DNA from: Clostridia bacterium
Lineage (GTDB): Bacteria > Bacillota > Clostridia > UMGS1810
Assembly (NCBI GenBank): GCA_016293435.1
Contig: JAEDEG010000001.1
Coordinates: forward strand, 1-61,123
DNA length: 61,123 bases
Reading direction: 5' to 3'
Shown: positions 28,075 through 35,908 of the stretch, piece by piece
How positions within the stretch are numbered: the first letter of the stretch is position 1
Layout of the letters: every line of letters begins with the position of its first letter
Notes under the pieces: generated by a model
The model's database searches: none
Told to the model about the DNA's origin: nothing
What the model saw: the letters and a program-made list of their open reading frames with translations, nothing else
Translations under genes and position numbers: made by a program

Positions 28075-28746
28075 ATGATTGGCATAATAGGTGCTATGGA
28101 TATAGAAACAGACGGAATTAAACACTCCATGACCGAAACCGAAACAAAAAATATTTCTTCAATCGAGTTTGTAAAAGGCAAAATTTGCGGTAAGGATGCA
28201 GTGTGTGCGATGTGCAATCCCGGAAAGGTTAATGCCGCACTGTGTGCACAAATAATGATACTTACATACAATCCCGATATAATTATTAATTCGGGCGTAG
28301 CCGGTTCGCTTGATACCGAGCTTGATGTACTTTCGGTTGTAATTGGTGAAAAATGCGTACAGCACGACTATGATTTGACAGCACTCGGATCGCCTCTTGG
28401 AATGATAGACGGAGTAAATACCGTTTATTTTAAATGTGACAAAAATGCAGTTGATGTACTCGACAGCATATGTTCATCGGAAAAATGCAAAACGGGAATC
28501 ATTGCAACAGGAGATCAGTTTATCAGCGGTGAGAAATCAAAAAAAAGAATAAGAGATAATTTTGGTGCAATTGCCTGCGATATGGAGGGCGGAGCAATAG
28601 CACATGTATGTATGACAAATGATGTTCCGTTTGCCGCGCTAAGAGTAATATCGGATGGAGCAAGCGAAATAGATTTTAATATATTCAAAACAAAAGCATC
28701 AAATAAATCTATTGAAATTTTGCTTGATTTTGTAAAAACATTTTAA
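28075..28746 (+). CDS. mtnN: 5'-methylthioadenosine/S-adenosylhomocysteine nucleosidase
   Basis: A 223-residue hydrolase that removes adenine from MTA, SAH and 5'-deoxyadenosine, relieving inhibition of methyl transfer and radical SAM enzymes such as HydE. The phosphorylase-like fold is recognised from GIIGAMDIE at the N-terminus, GVAGSLD, the substrate-binding ACDMEGGAIAHVC (near 175) and the general-acid Asp in VISDGAS (near 199). ATG 28075 is used because GAGGAGGT (28062-28069) is 5 bases upstream; an earlier ATG at 28060 overlaps it. It is divergent from secA and looks monocistronic. Confidence 0.9.
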   Translation: MIGIIGAMDIETDGIKHSMTETETKNISSIEFVKGKICGKDAVCAMCNPGKVNAALCAQIMILTYNPDIIINSGVAGSLDTELDVLSVVIGEKCVQHDYDLTALGSPLGMIDGVNTVYFKCDKNAVDVLDSICSSEKCKTGIIATGDQFISGEKSKKRIRDNFGAIACDMEGGAIAHVCMTNDVPFAALRVISDGASEIDFNIFKTKASNKSIEILLDFVKTF

Positions 28747-29136
28747 AAATACGAATAAAATGTACCGTGAAACAAGCCCGGATTTTGATTAAATTCTTTA
28801 CGAAGCATCCAAAATGATGTTAATAAAAATATCATTTTGGCGGTCTTGCAGTCCACATGATTTCTGAATTTTACAGATTTTCAATTAAAAAATGGGGAAA
28901 CTCAAACAGCAATCATATTTTTGAAAAATTTTTGAAAAATAGTTTCAGTAGTTTTAGTATATTTACATAATAGCTAAATAATTGTATTTTTATTGGATTT
29001 GTTAATCATATTTGAACAAGTTTAACAAAATGAAAAAAAGAATGTTGACTTTATACATTTTTTTTAGTAAACTGAAACTGATACAATAATACTTGGTTAA
29101 ATAGTCAACAAATAATGAGGCAAAAGGAGCGTTTGT
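28747..29136. other. Intergenic region mtnN-ptsH
   Basis: No gene is visible in these 390 bases. CCAAAATGAT (28809-28818) and ATCATTTTGG (28831-28840) form a 10-bp hairpin downstream of mtnN, but no U-tract follows. The rest is AT-rich and ends in the ptsH promoter. Confidence 0.5.
29045..29073 (+). promoter_or_regulatory. Sigma-A promoter of ptsH
   Basis: TTGACT (29045-29050), 17 bases, TAAACT (29068-29073). A second possible -10, TACAAT, lies near 29093 without an obvious -35. Confidence 0.55.
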
Positions 29137-29406
29137 ATGTTTATTAAAGAAATTACAGTACAAAATCAGGTTGGTCTTCATGCACGTCCTGCTACATTTT
29201 TCATACAGAAAGCAAATGAGTATAAATCAACAATTTGGGTTTCACGTGAAGAAAGAAAAGTGAATGCAAAAAGTCTTTTGGGTGTTTTATCTTTAGGAAT
29301 TACCAAAGGTACGCCAATCACCGTTATAGCTGAAGGTGTAGACGAAGAAGAAGCTGTTGAAGGTTTGATAGAGCTTATCAGTTCAAATTTTACAGAAACA
29401 GTATAA
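29137..29406 (+). CDS. ptsH: Phosphocarrier protein HPr
   Basis: An 89-residue cytoplasmic phosphocarrier of the sugar phosphotransferase system. His15 in GLHARPA receives phosphate from enzyme I, and Ser46 in NAKSLLGVLSLG is the HPr-kinase target used in Firmicutes catabolite repression. Because His15 is present this is HPr rather than Crh. RBS AAAAGGAGCG precedes ATG 29137. A standalone gene with its own promoter and terminator; enzyme I is not nearby. HPr(Ser-P) with CcpA could control the glycan locus, but no cre site was identified. Confidence 0.93.
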   Translation: MFIKEITVQNQVGLHARPATFFIQKANEYKSTIWVSREERKVNAKSLLGVLSLGITKGTPITVIAEGVDEEEAVEGLIELISSNFTETV

Positions 29407-29416
29407 TAAAATGCCG

Positions 29417-29448
29417 AGCCCCTGTATATTTTATATGCAGGGGCTTTC
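29417..29448 (+). terminator. Intrinsic terminator of ptsH
   Basis: AGCCCCTG (29417-29424) pairs with CAGGGGCT (29438-29445) around an AU-rich loop, followed by a short TTTC. Confidence 0.75.
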
Positions 29449-29486
29449 AAGTATTTGGTTTCTTATCTGAAAAGAAGGTGATTTAT

Positions 29487-31334
29487 TTGTCAGACATAGA
29501 AGAAAAACTCAAAACGCTTCCCGAGCAAAGCGGTGTTTATATAATGAAAAATGCCGATGGCGAAATTATATATGTCGGCAAAGCCAAAATTCTTAAAAAC
29601 AGAGTTAGGCAATATTTCAACAATCACAATCATTCTCCCAAGGTTGAAAAAATGGTTGAAAATATTGCCGATTTTGAATATATAATTACAGATACCGAAC
29701 AAGAAGCACTTATTCTCGAAAACAATCTAATCAAAGAAAACCATCCAAAATACAATATTTTGCTTAAAGATGATAAAACTTATCCGTTTATCAAAATAAC
29801 GGTTCACGAAGATTTTCCGAGAATAATGGTAACCAGACGAGTTATAAGAGACGGTTCAAAATATTTCGGACCATACTGCAGCAACTTCAATGTTAAAGAG
29901 CTGGTCGAACTCATTTCAGAATTTTTTGGATTACGCAAATGCAAAAAAAACATATATAAAAATTCCTATGACAATAAATCCTGTTTGTATTACCAGATGA
30001 GTAAGTGTCCCGCACCTTGCTGCGGAAAAATTTCAGAAGCGCAATATCGTAATAATGTGAATAATGCAATAGATTTTATTAATGGAAAAAACGAATATAT
30101 AACCAACGTTTTATCTGCCAAAATGAAGCAGGCAGCCGATCAGCTTGATTTTGAAACCGCAGCAATTTTGAGAGATCGCATAAAATCCGTATCAATAATA
30201 AAAGAAAAGCAAAAAATTGTTTCCGCATCGGGTTCAGATTATGACGCAATTGCTATATACAATGATAACGATATTGCTTGCATAGAGATATTTTTTATTA
30301 GAAGCGGAAAAATTGTTGGCAAAGAGCATTATTTTCTTTCTCAGACCGAAGGAGTTGCTGACGGAACCGTCATATCCGAATTTATAAAACAATATTACGA
30401 AAATGCATCGTTTATACCTCCACAAATTTTGGTACCGAACGAGATCGCAGACGTTGGCTCGATAGAAGTCTGGCTTTCCGAAAAAATCAGCAAGAGCGTT
30501 AAGTTTTCGATTCCTAAAATCGGCGATAAATTTAAGCTGATAGAAATGATAGCTTCAAACGCAAAAAAAGAGCATAGCGAAAGACAACTCAAAATAATGA
30601 GAGATATTTCATTCAAAAATAATGCCCTTAATTCGCTACGTGATTTAATAAAGTGCGACGAAACTCCCATGATTATTGAAGCCTATGATATTTCCAATAT
30701 TTCAGCATCATCAAAGGTTGGTGCAATGGTTTGCTTTGAAGCCGGAAAGCCTTGCCGTTCTAAATACAGAAATTTCAAAATAAAATACGTTTTAGGCCAA
30801 GATGACTATATGTGTATGGCGGAGGTTGTGTCCCGACGTGTGGAACGCGGTTTATCCGAAATGGGCAATAATTCATCAGACAGAACCTCATTTTTACCTT
30901 TTCCCGATTTAATATTGGTTGATGGCGGAATGGGCCATGTAAATACTGTTAATAAGGTATTATCTGACTACAATTTATCAATTCCTGTTTTTGGGATTGT
31001 AAAGGATAATCGACATCGCACCGATGGGCTTGTATCTCCTGATGGAAACGTAAAGATTGATAAAAGCAGCGAGGCATTTATGCTCCTTACTCAAATTCAG
31101 GACGAGATGCACAGGAGAGCTGTAACATATCATCGTTCAATAAGAGATAATTCTACTCTTAAGTCTGAGCTTGTGAAAATAAAAGGAGTAGGGGAGAAAA
31201 AAGCCATGATATTGCTAAAACGCTTTAAAAGTGTAAAAAAAATAAAGGATGCTCAGCTTGAAGAATTGATAAATGTTGTTGGTATTGATGAATCTACTGC
31301 TAAAAATGTGTATGGATATTTCAACGGTCAATAA
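29487..31334 (+). CDS. uvrC: Excinuclease ABC subunit C
   Basis: About 615 residues. UvrC incises damaged DNA on both sides of a lesion after UvrA/UvrB loading. The N-terminal GIY-YIG nuclease (GVYIMKNADGEIIYVGKAK) makes the 3' cut, a central UVR motif (QAADQLDFETAAILRDRI near 205) binds UvrB, and the C-terminal RNase H-like nuclease (EAYDISNIS, LILVDGGMGH) is followed by a helix-hairpin-helix pair (VKIKGVGEKKAMILLKRF). Start TTG 29487 has GAAGGTGA (29474-29481) 5 bases upstream. Its 3' end overlaps the convergent hydrolase gene by 14 bases. The gene stands without uvrA or uvrB. Confidence 0.95.
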   Translation: MSDIEEKLKTLPEQSGVYIMKNADGEIIYVGKAKILKNRVRQYFNNHNHSPKVEKMVENIADFEYIITDTEQEALILENNLIKENHPKYNILLKDDKTYPFIKITVHEDFPRIMVTRRVIRDGSKYFGPYCSNFNVKELVELISEFFGLRKCKKNIYKNSYDNKSCLYYQMSKCPAPCCGKISEAQYRNNVNNAIDFINGKNEYITNVLSAKMKQAADQLDFETAAILRDRIKSVSIIKEKQKIVSASGSDYDAIAIYNDNDIACIEIFFIRSGKIVGKEHYFLSQTEGVADGTVISEFIKQYYENASFIPPQILVPNEIADVGSIEVWLSEKISKSVKFSIPKIGDKFKLIEMIASNAKKEHSERQLKIMRDISFKNNALNSLRDLIKCDETPMIIEAYDISNISASSKVGAMVCFEAGKPCRSKYRNFKIKYVLGQDDYMCMAEVVSRRVERGLSEMGNNSSDRTSFLPFPDLILVDGGMGHVNTVNKVLSDYNLSIPVFGIVKDNRHRTDGLVSPDGNVKIDKSSEAFMLLTQIQDEMHRRAVTYHRSIRDNSTLKSELVKIKGVGEKKAMILLKRFKSVKKIKDAQLEELINVVGIDESTAKNVYGYFNGQ

Positions 31335-32298
31335 TTGAAATATCCTGTTCATATTTTAGAGTAAAGCTTGTGAGTTCTTTTCCACGCATAGTATTTTCGG
31401 TCATCTGAATACCATTTATTCTGCTGTTGGTGTAAGTTGTATAATAATAAATAAGCCTATCAGTGTCACAGCACGACGAATATAATGTAAATTCTTTTTT
31501 CCCATCTTCGGTCAGCGTACATCCGTAAATTTGACTCACACATTTCAATATGTGAAAAAACCGTGTAATTCCGCAATCATTTGATTGTGATAAACTATGT
31601 GAATTGAATTTTATATATGCTGCTCTGACAAATCGAGACATAGATGACATATCACCGGGAAGACCAAAAGCACCAAGACCGCGACTGTATTCTCTTAATT
31701 TTATTCCCGGCAAAAACGTATCGTGGCACACGTTAACGCCCAAATTCATATAGCTGGCAAGATTATAAGTCTGAGTTCTAAAATCAGGCATATTGGTTAG
31801 TATTCCCACGTCGTTTTCTAAAACATTCATTCCGGTTTTATCACATTCAACAGCTACAGCTTTACTTTTATCTGCAATTATCCAATGCAGAGGAGCGACA
31901 GGCGTAGCTTCGTCAAATTTTATCGAAGTTACATTTATTTTTGATAAACACTTTACGGCTTCATCAACGTTTTGACAAATGCCTAGAATATACGGTATTA
32001 GTTCAAATACAGCAATGTTTTTTAAGTTTTCAGATTCATTGTAATAGCAAGCATCCACGTATCTCAAGCCGGCCACACTTAATCCCTTTTCATTTGTAGC
32101 GTCAAAATACAACGGATATCCATGCCTGATAGCTGACATTCCAATCATTGCATAATGGTTGGATAGTGTTTCCCCTGACCGAAAATTAAATTCATAATTT
32201 CTTGGAGTGATAACTACTTTTTCACCGTAAGAACATTCAACATCTAGATTTCTGCCAAAAAGATTGTGTTTATCGTTAAGCAAAATTGCAGTACACAT
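31321..32298 (-). CDS. Choloylglycine hydrolase / penicillin V acylase family
   Basis: About 325 residues. An Ntn-hydrolase with nucleophile Cys2, exposed after Met removal, which fixes the start at ATG 32298 (MCTAIL); GTG 32310 is ruled out. Family residues are visible: Arg in LFGRNLD, Asn in LTNMPDF and Arg in SSMSRFVRAAY. Members are bile salt hydrolases, penicillin V acylases or N-acyl-homoserine-lactone acylases, and sequence reading cannot separate them. No signal peptide is seen. Overlap with uvrC at the 3' end leaves no room for a terminator. A bile salt hydrolase would point to a gut organism. Confidence 0.85.
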   Translation of the reverse strand: MCTAILLNDKHNLFGRNLDVECSYGEKVVITPRNYEFNFRSGETLSNHYAMIGMSAIRHGYPLYFDATNEKGLSVAGLRYVDACYYNESENLKNIAVFELIPYILGICQNVDEAVKCLSKINVTSIKFDEATPVAPLHWIIADKSKAVAVECDKTGMNVLENDVGILTNMPDFRTQTYNLASYMNLGVNVCHDTFLPGIKLREYSRGLGAFGLPGDMSSMSRFVRAAYIKFNSHSLSQSNDCGITRFFHILKCVSQIYGCTLTEDGKKEFTLYSSCCDTDRLIYYYTTYTNSRINGIQMTENTMRGKELTSFTLKYEQDISIIDR

Positions 32299-32350
32299 AA
32301 AAATATTCACCTCAGTGTTATTATTATCTATTTCAAAGTAAATTAAACTA

Positions 32351-32379
32351 TTGCTTTTTTCTTATAAAAAAGTTATAAT
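32351..32379 (+). promoter_or_regulatory. Sigma-A promoter of the cyclophilin-like gene
   Basis: TTGCTT (32351-32356), 17 bases, TATAAT (32374-32379); transcription would start about 20 bases before the coding region. Confidence 0.7.
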
Positions 32380-32404
32380 AGTATAAATTAAATAAGGAGG
32401 ATGG

Positions 32405-33046
32405 ATGAAAATGAAAAAAATATCTTTTTTCATTCTGATGTTAATATTATTACTTACTTCGTGTTCTTCACAAGATAAAGAGTCCAAAGCAACGGAAGAG
32501 CACAAGCCGGCAGCTGTCGAGAGCGTTGTTTCTTCCGACGCTGCACCCGAGCATGAAACAGTGACTTTTGAGGTGGAGAATTTCGGCAATTTTGTTGTCG
32601 AAACATTTCCCGAATATGCACCGGATACAGTGGCACACTTTCTAAAACTTGTTAATAGCGGATTTTATAACGGATTTACAATTGAGCAGATAGACCACAG
32701 CTTTGCTATGCTCAGTTCCAAATCACCGCAGGATTTAAACTCTGATAGTGCAGCTTATTTTAACTATTCAATACCCGGAGAGTTTACACAAAACGGAAGA
32801 AGCAACAATCTTCCACTCGAAAAGTACACTCTTGCTCTATATCATGCACCCGATCAAAATGATTCGGCGATGGCTCAGTTTATGATTTTTTTAACCAACG
32901 ACCACGAGGTTAACGGTTCATACGCGGGCTTTGCCAAAGTTGTGGAGGGAACAGATGTAATAGACAAGATGGCAGGCACACTTGTAGACGAAAGAGATGC
33001 TCCTGTTTTGCCAATTGTTATGAAAAAAGTCTATATAAACGAATAA
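32405..33046 (+). CDS. Cyclophilin-like lipoprotein, active site degenerate
   Basis: A 213-residue lipoprotein with lipobox LLTSCSS (Cys about residue 20) followed by a linker and a cyclophilin-type domain from FEVENFGNFVVETFPEYAPD. Canonical cyclophilins have FHR and MIQGGD; here these positions read IEQ and AMLSSKS, so the catalytic Arg and Gln are missing, while AQFMIFLTN and AGFAKVVEGTDVIDKM are retained. It is thus probably a non-catalytic fold rather than an active prolyl isomerase, perhaps a surface chaperone. Two nearby in-frame ATGs (32405, 32411) follow AAGGAGG; 32405 is used, but either is possible. Its own promoter is present and gap follows. Confidence 0.75.
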   Translation: MKMKKISFFILMLILLLTSCSSQDKESKATEEHKPAAVESVVSSDAAPEHETVTFEVENFGNFVVETFPEYAPDTVAHFLKLVNSGFYNGFTIEQIDHSFAMLSSKSPQDLNSDSAAYFNYSIPGEFTQNGRSNNLPLEKYTLALYHAPDQNDSAMAQFMIFLTNDHEVNGSYAGFAKVVEGTDVIDKMAGTLVDERDAPVLPIVMKKVYINE

Positions 33047-33075
33047 TTTTTGTGTTAATTTTTTAACGACATATC

Positions 33076-33104
33076 TTGCATAAATTTAGATTTTATAGTA
33101 AAAT
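33076..33104 (+). promoter_or_regulatory. Sigma-A promoter of gap
   Basis: TTGCAT (33076-33081), 17 bases, TAAAAT (33099-33104). No clear CggR or other operator is visible. Confidence 0.55.
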
Positions 33105-33149
33105 ATAGAATAAAGGTAAAAATATTTCAACTTTAAGGAGGAACAGAAA

Positions 33150-34163
33150 ATGGCAGTTAAAGTTGCTATTAATGGTTTTGGCCGTATCGGCCGTTTGGCA
33201 TTCAGACAGATGTTTGGTGCAGAAGGTTATGAAGTTGTTGCTATCAATGACCTCACAGAGCCCAAGATGCTTGCTCATCTTTTAAAGTATGACTCATCTC
33301 AGGGAAGATATGACGGACACACTGTTGTTGCCGGCGAAGATTCTATTACTGTTGACGGTAAAGAAATTAAAATTTATAAATTCAAAGACGCAAGTGAATG
33401 TCCTTGGGGTGCTCTTGGAGTAGATGTTGTTCTGGAGTGCACCGGTTTCTATTGTTCTAAGGATAAATCTCAGGCACACATCAATGCAGGTGCTAAAAAG
33501 GTTGTTATTTCTGCTCCCGCAGGAAATGACCTTAAGACAATTGTATTCAGTGTAAATGAAGATACTCTCACAGCTGATGATACAATCATTTCTGCTGCTT
33601 CATGTACAACAAACTGCTTGGCTCCCATGGCAAAAGCTCTCAATGATTATGCTCCTATCCAGAGCGGCATCATGTCCACAATCCATGCTTATACAGGTGA
33701 CCAGATGATTCTCGACGGTCCTCACAGAAAAGGTGATCTTAGAAGGGCAAGAGCTGGTGCGGTTAACATTGTTCCCAATTCAACCGGCGCAGCAAAAGCT
33801 ATTGGTCTTGTTATTCCCGAGCTCAATGGTAAGCTCATCGGTTCTGCACAGAGAGTTCCCGTTCCCACAGGCTCCACAACAATTCTCACAGCAGTTGTTA
33901 AAGGTACTGATGTTACCAAAGAAGGTATCAATGCTGCAATGAAGGCTGCTTCATCCGAATCCTTTGGATACAACGAAGATGAAATCGTTTCTTCCGATAT
34001 CGTTGGTATCAAATATGGTTCACTTTTTGATGCTACCCAGACAATGGTTTCAAAAGTGGCTGATGATCTTTATGAAGTTCAGGTTGTTTCATGGTATGAT
34101 AACGAGAATTCATACACGAGCCAGATGGTTAGAACAATCAAATATTTTGCAGAACTTGCATAA
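33150..34163 (+). CDS. gap: Glyceraldehyde-3-phosphate dehydrogenase, type I
   Basis: A 337-residue glycolytic enzyme that makes 1,3-bisphosphoglycerate and NADH, or runs in reverse. The Rossmann signature INGFGRIGRLAFRQM opens the protein; the active-site Cys is in SAASCTTNCLAP (near 152), with the catalytic His in IMSTIHAYTGDQ. RBS AAGGAGGAACA precedes ATG 33150. It is flanked by a promoter and a strong terminator, so it is monocistronic and not part of a pgk-tpi-eno operon here. Codon use is strongly biased, as expected for a highly expressed gene. Confidence 0.97.
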   Translation: MAVKVAINGFGRIGRLAFRQMFGAEGYEVVAINDLTEPKMLAHLLKYDSSQGRYDGHTVVAGEDSITVDGKEIKIYKFKDASECPWGALGVDVVLECTGFYCSKDKSQAHINAGAKKVVISAPAGNDLKTIVFSVNEDTLTADDTIISAASCTTNCLAPMAKALNDYAPIQSGIMSTIHAYTGDQMILDGPHRKGDLRRARAGAVNIVPNSTGAAKAIGLVIPELNGKLIGSAQRVPVPTGSTTILTAVVKGTDVTKEGINAAMKAASSESFGYNEDEIVSSDIVGIKYGSLFDATQTMVSKVADDLYEVQVVSWYDNENSYTSQMVRTIKYFAELA

Positions 34164-34247
34164 TTAGGATTGAATATTTCAAAAAAGTTATGCATTGGGT
34201 ATAAGCTCAATTCATGACACCTTAGAATTTTGTGTAAAGTTTTTACT

Positions 34248-34308
34248 AAACCTCCGGGACGATATAATTGCTGAATAAGCAATATAAATATATCATCCGG
34301 AGGTTTTT
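34248..34308 (+). terminator. Terminator of gap
   Basis: AAACCTCCGG (34248-34257) pairs with CCGGAGGTTT (34297-34306), with an inner GATATA/TATATC stem, followed by TTT. A long, strong hairpin. Confidence 0.85.
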
Positions 34309-34408
34309 AGCATATCGCGGTCGAAAATATTGATTCGAGATTTTTAATGTTAAAATACAATTATTTTATACGCTTTTTGAATTATTCGAAATAGTTATTT
34401 TTTTTCTA

Positions 34409-34437
34409 TTTACAATAAAATCTATTTATGATATAAT
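34409..34437 (+). promoter_or_regulatory. Sigma-A promoter of the glycosidase-pair operon
   Basis: TTTACA (34409-34414), 17 bases, TATAAT (34432-34437), with the start codon about 37 bases further on. Confidence 0.7.
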
Positions 34438-34473
34438 CCACAAAAATGTAAGTAGTATGCAGGAGGTTATATC

Positions 34474-35904
34474 ATGAAAAGAAACTGGAAAATAATGTAT
34501 ACAAAATATCAAGGGCTTGAAAAAAAAGCTATAGAGCTTGTAGGCGCAGAGGTAGGAAAAACAATTCTACGAGATAAGGGTGTATATACACTACATACAC
34601 TCGCTGTAGAAAAGATTAATGATAACTTTGATAAAAACACAATTATCATTGGAATATATGATGATAATCCTTATATTCAAAAATATGTAGAAAAAAAAGA
34701 AATCCCCGAAAACGGATATTGTGTAAGAGTGATTCCAAATCCAGAAAACAGCAAGTTGAAAATTGCTTTAATTACAGCAAATGACCCGGTCAATGTTTTT
34801 TACGGAGCGGTAGACTTTTCAGATAATTATCTGCCGAGTGCCGCACCTGTTGCAGGGGGGATACGAACACCATACGAAACATTTAACTCAATTTTACCTG
34901 ACTACTTTAATTCGTCAGCTCCAAAATCGAAAACAAGGAGCATATTTACTTGGGGACATCCGATAAATAATTATAGAAAATATATAGATAACATTGCTCG
35001 ACTTAAGATTAATCAGCTCATTGTCTGGAACGATTTTCTTCCGATAAATGCGAATGATATTGTAGCATATGCTCATGAATATGAAATTGAAATTATTTGG
35101 GGATTTGCCTGGGGATGGACAACCAATTGTAATGATACATCAATAATTAATAATCTCGATTCTATAAAAGAAGATATATTATATAAATTTAAAGAAATTT
35201 ACAATGGTGCGGGCGATGGTATATATTTTCAGTCATTTACTGAAACAAACGAAGATCGTCTTGGCGGCAAATTAATTGCAGAGGCGGTTACGGATTTTGT
35301 AAACGATGTATCAATTGAGATTTTTAAAATCAATCCCGATATACGTATACAGTTCGGATTGCATGCTTGTAGTGTTAAAGATCATATTGATTATATTTCC
35401 AAAGTAAACGAAAATGTAGACATCATATGGGAGGACTGCGGCTCTTTTCCATATAATTACATGCCTGTTGTATGCACTGAGCAGGAATACGATGAAACGC
35501 TTGATTTCACTAAAAAAATAATTAATCTTCGCACCAAAGGCAGTACTGGCTTGGTATACAAAGGCATGATGACTATGGATTGGACCAAATTTGTACACCA
35601 AAGCGGCCCTTATATTATGGGTATGGCATCTCAGGAACTTATTGATAACGACATTGCCATGCTTCGTCCAATATGGAAGTATTTTCAGACAGAATGGATG
35701 TCAGCCGGAAGACAAGCATGGGATTTTACTCGCAAAATTTGTTCTTGGTCAAATGGTAACATTAATCTCTGTATTGCGGGAGCGTTGGATGGAGCTATAT
35801 GGTTTCCCGAAGCACTGTGTGCAGAAATTATGTGGAACAGTGATGAACCGTATGAAAAAATAGTAGACAGAGTAGGAAAAAAACCTTGTGTAAAAATGGT
35901 GTAA
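34474..35904 (+). CDS. Putative glycosidase with hexosaminidase-like N-domain
   Basis: A 476-residue protein without signal peptide. The first 140 residues (ENGYCVRVIPN, then KIALITANDPVNVFYGAVDFSDN) resemble the N-terminal domain of GH20, GH67 and related enzymes. The rest looks like a TIM-barrel glycosidase: RSIFTWGHPINNYRKYIDN, then INQLIVWNDF, IIWGFAWGW and GIYFQSFTETNED, whose acidic residues are catalytic candidates. I cannot place it in a named GH family. RBS AGGAGGT precedes ATG 34474. Four bases separate it from the next gene, so the two form an operon, probably processing an oligosaccharide inside the cell. Confidence 0.55.
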   Translation: MKRNWKIMYTKYQGLEKKAIELVGAEVGKTILRDKGVYTLHTLAVEKINDNFDKNTIIIGIYDDNPYIQKYVEKKEIPENGYCVRVIPNPENSKLKIALITANDPVNVFYGAVDFSDNYLPSAAPVAGGIRTPYETFNSILPDYFNSSAPKSKTRSIFTWGHPINNYRKYIDNIARLKINQLIVWNDFLPINANDIVAYAHEYEIEIIWGFAWGWTTNCNDTSIINNLDSIKEDILYKFKEIYNGAGDGIYFQSFTETNEDRLGGKLIAEAVTDFVNDVSIEIFKINPDIRIQFGLHACSVKDHIDYISKVNENVDIIWEDCGSFPYNYMPVVCTEQEYDETLDFTKKIINLRTKGSTGLVYKGMMTMDWTKFVHQSGPYIMGMASQELIDNDIAMLRPIWKYFQTEWMSAGRQAWDFTRKICSWSNGNINLCIAGALDGAIWFPEALCAEIMWNSDEPYEKIVDRVGKKPCVKMV

Positions 35905-35908
35905 TAGT

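Larger units (their letters stand above)
34164..34473. other. Intergenic region gap - glycosidase pair
   Basis: A 310-base gap with no gene. It contains the gap terminator (34248-34308) and, after an AT-rich stretch, the promoter of the following operon (34409-34437). Nothing else is recognised. Confidence 0.6.
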
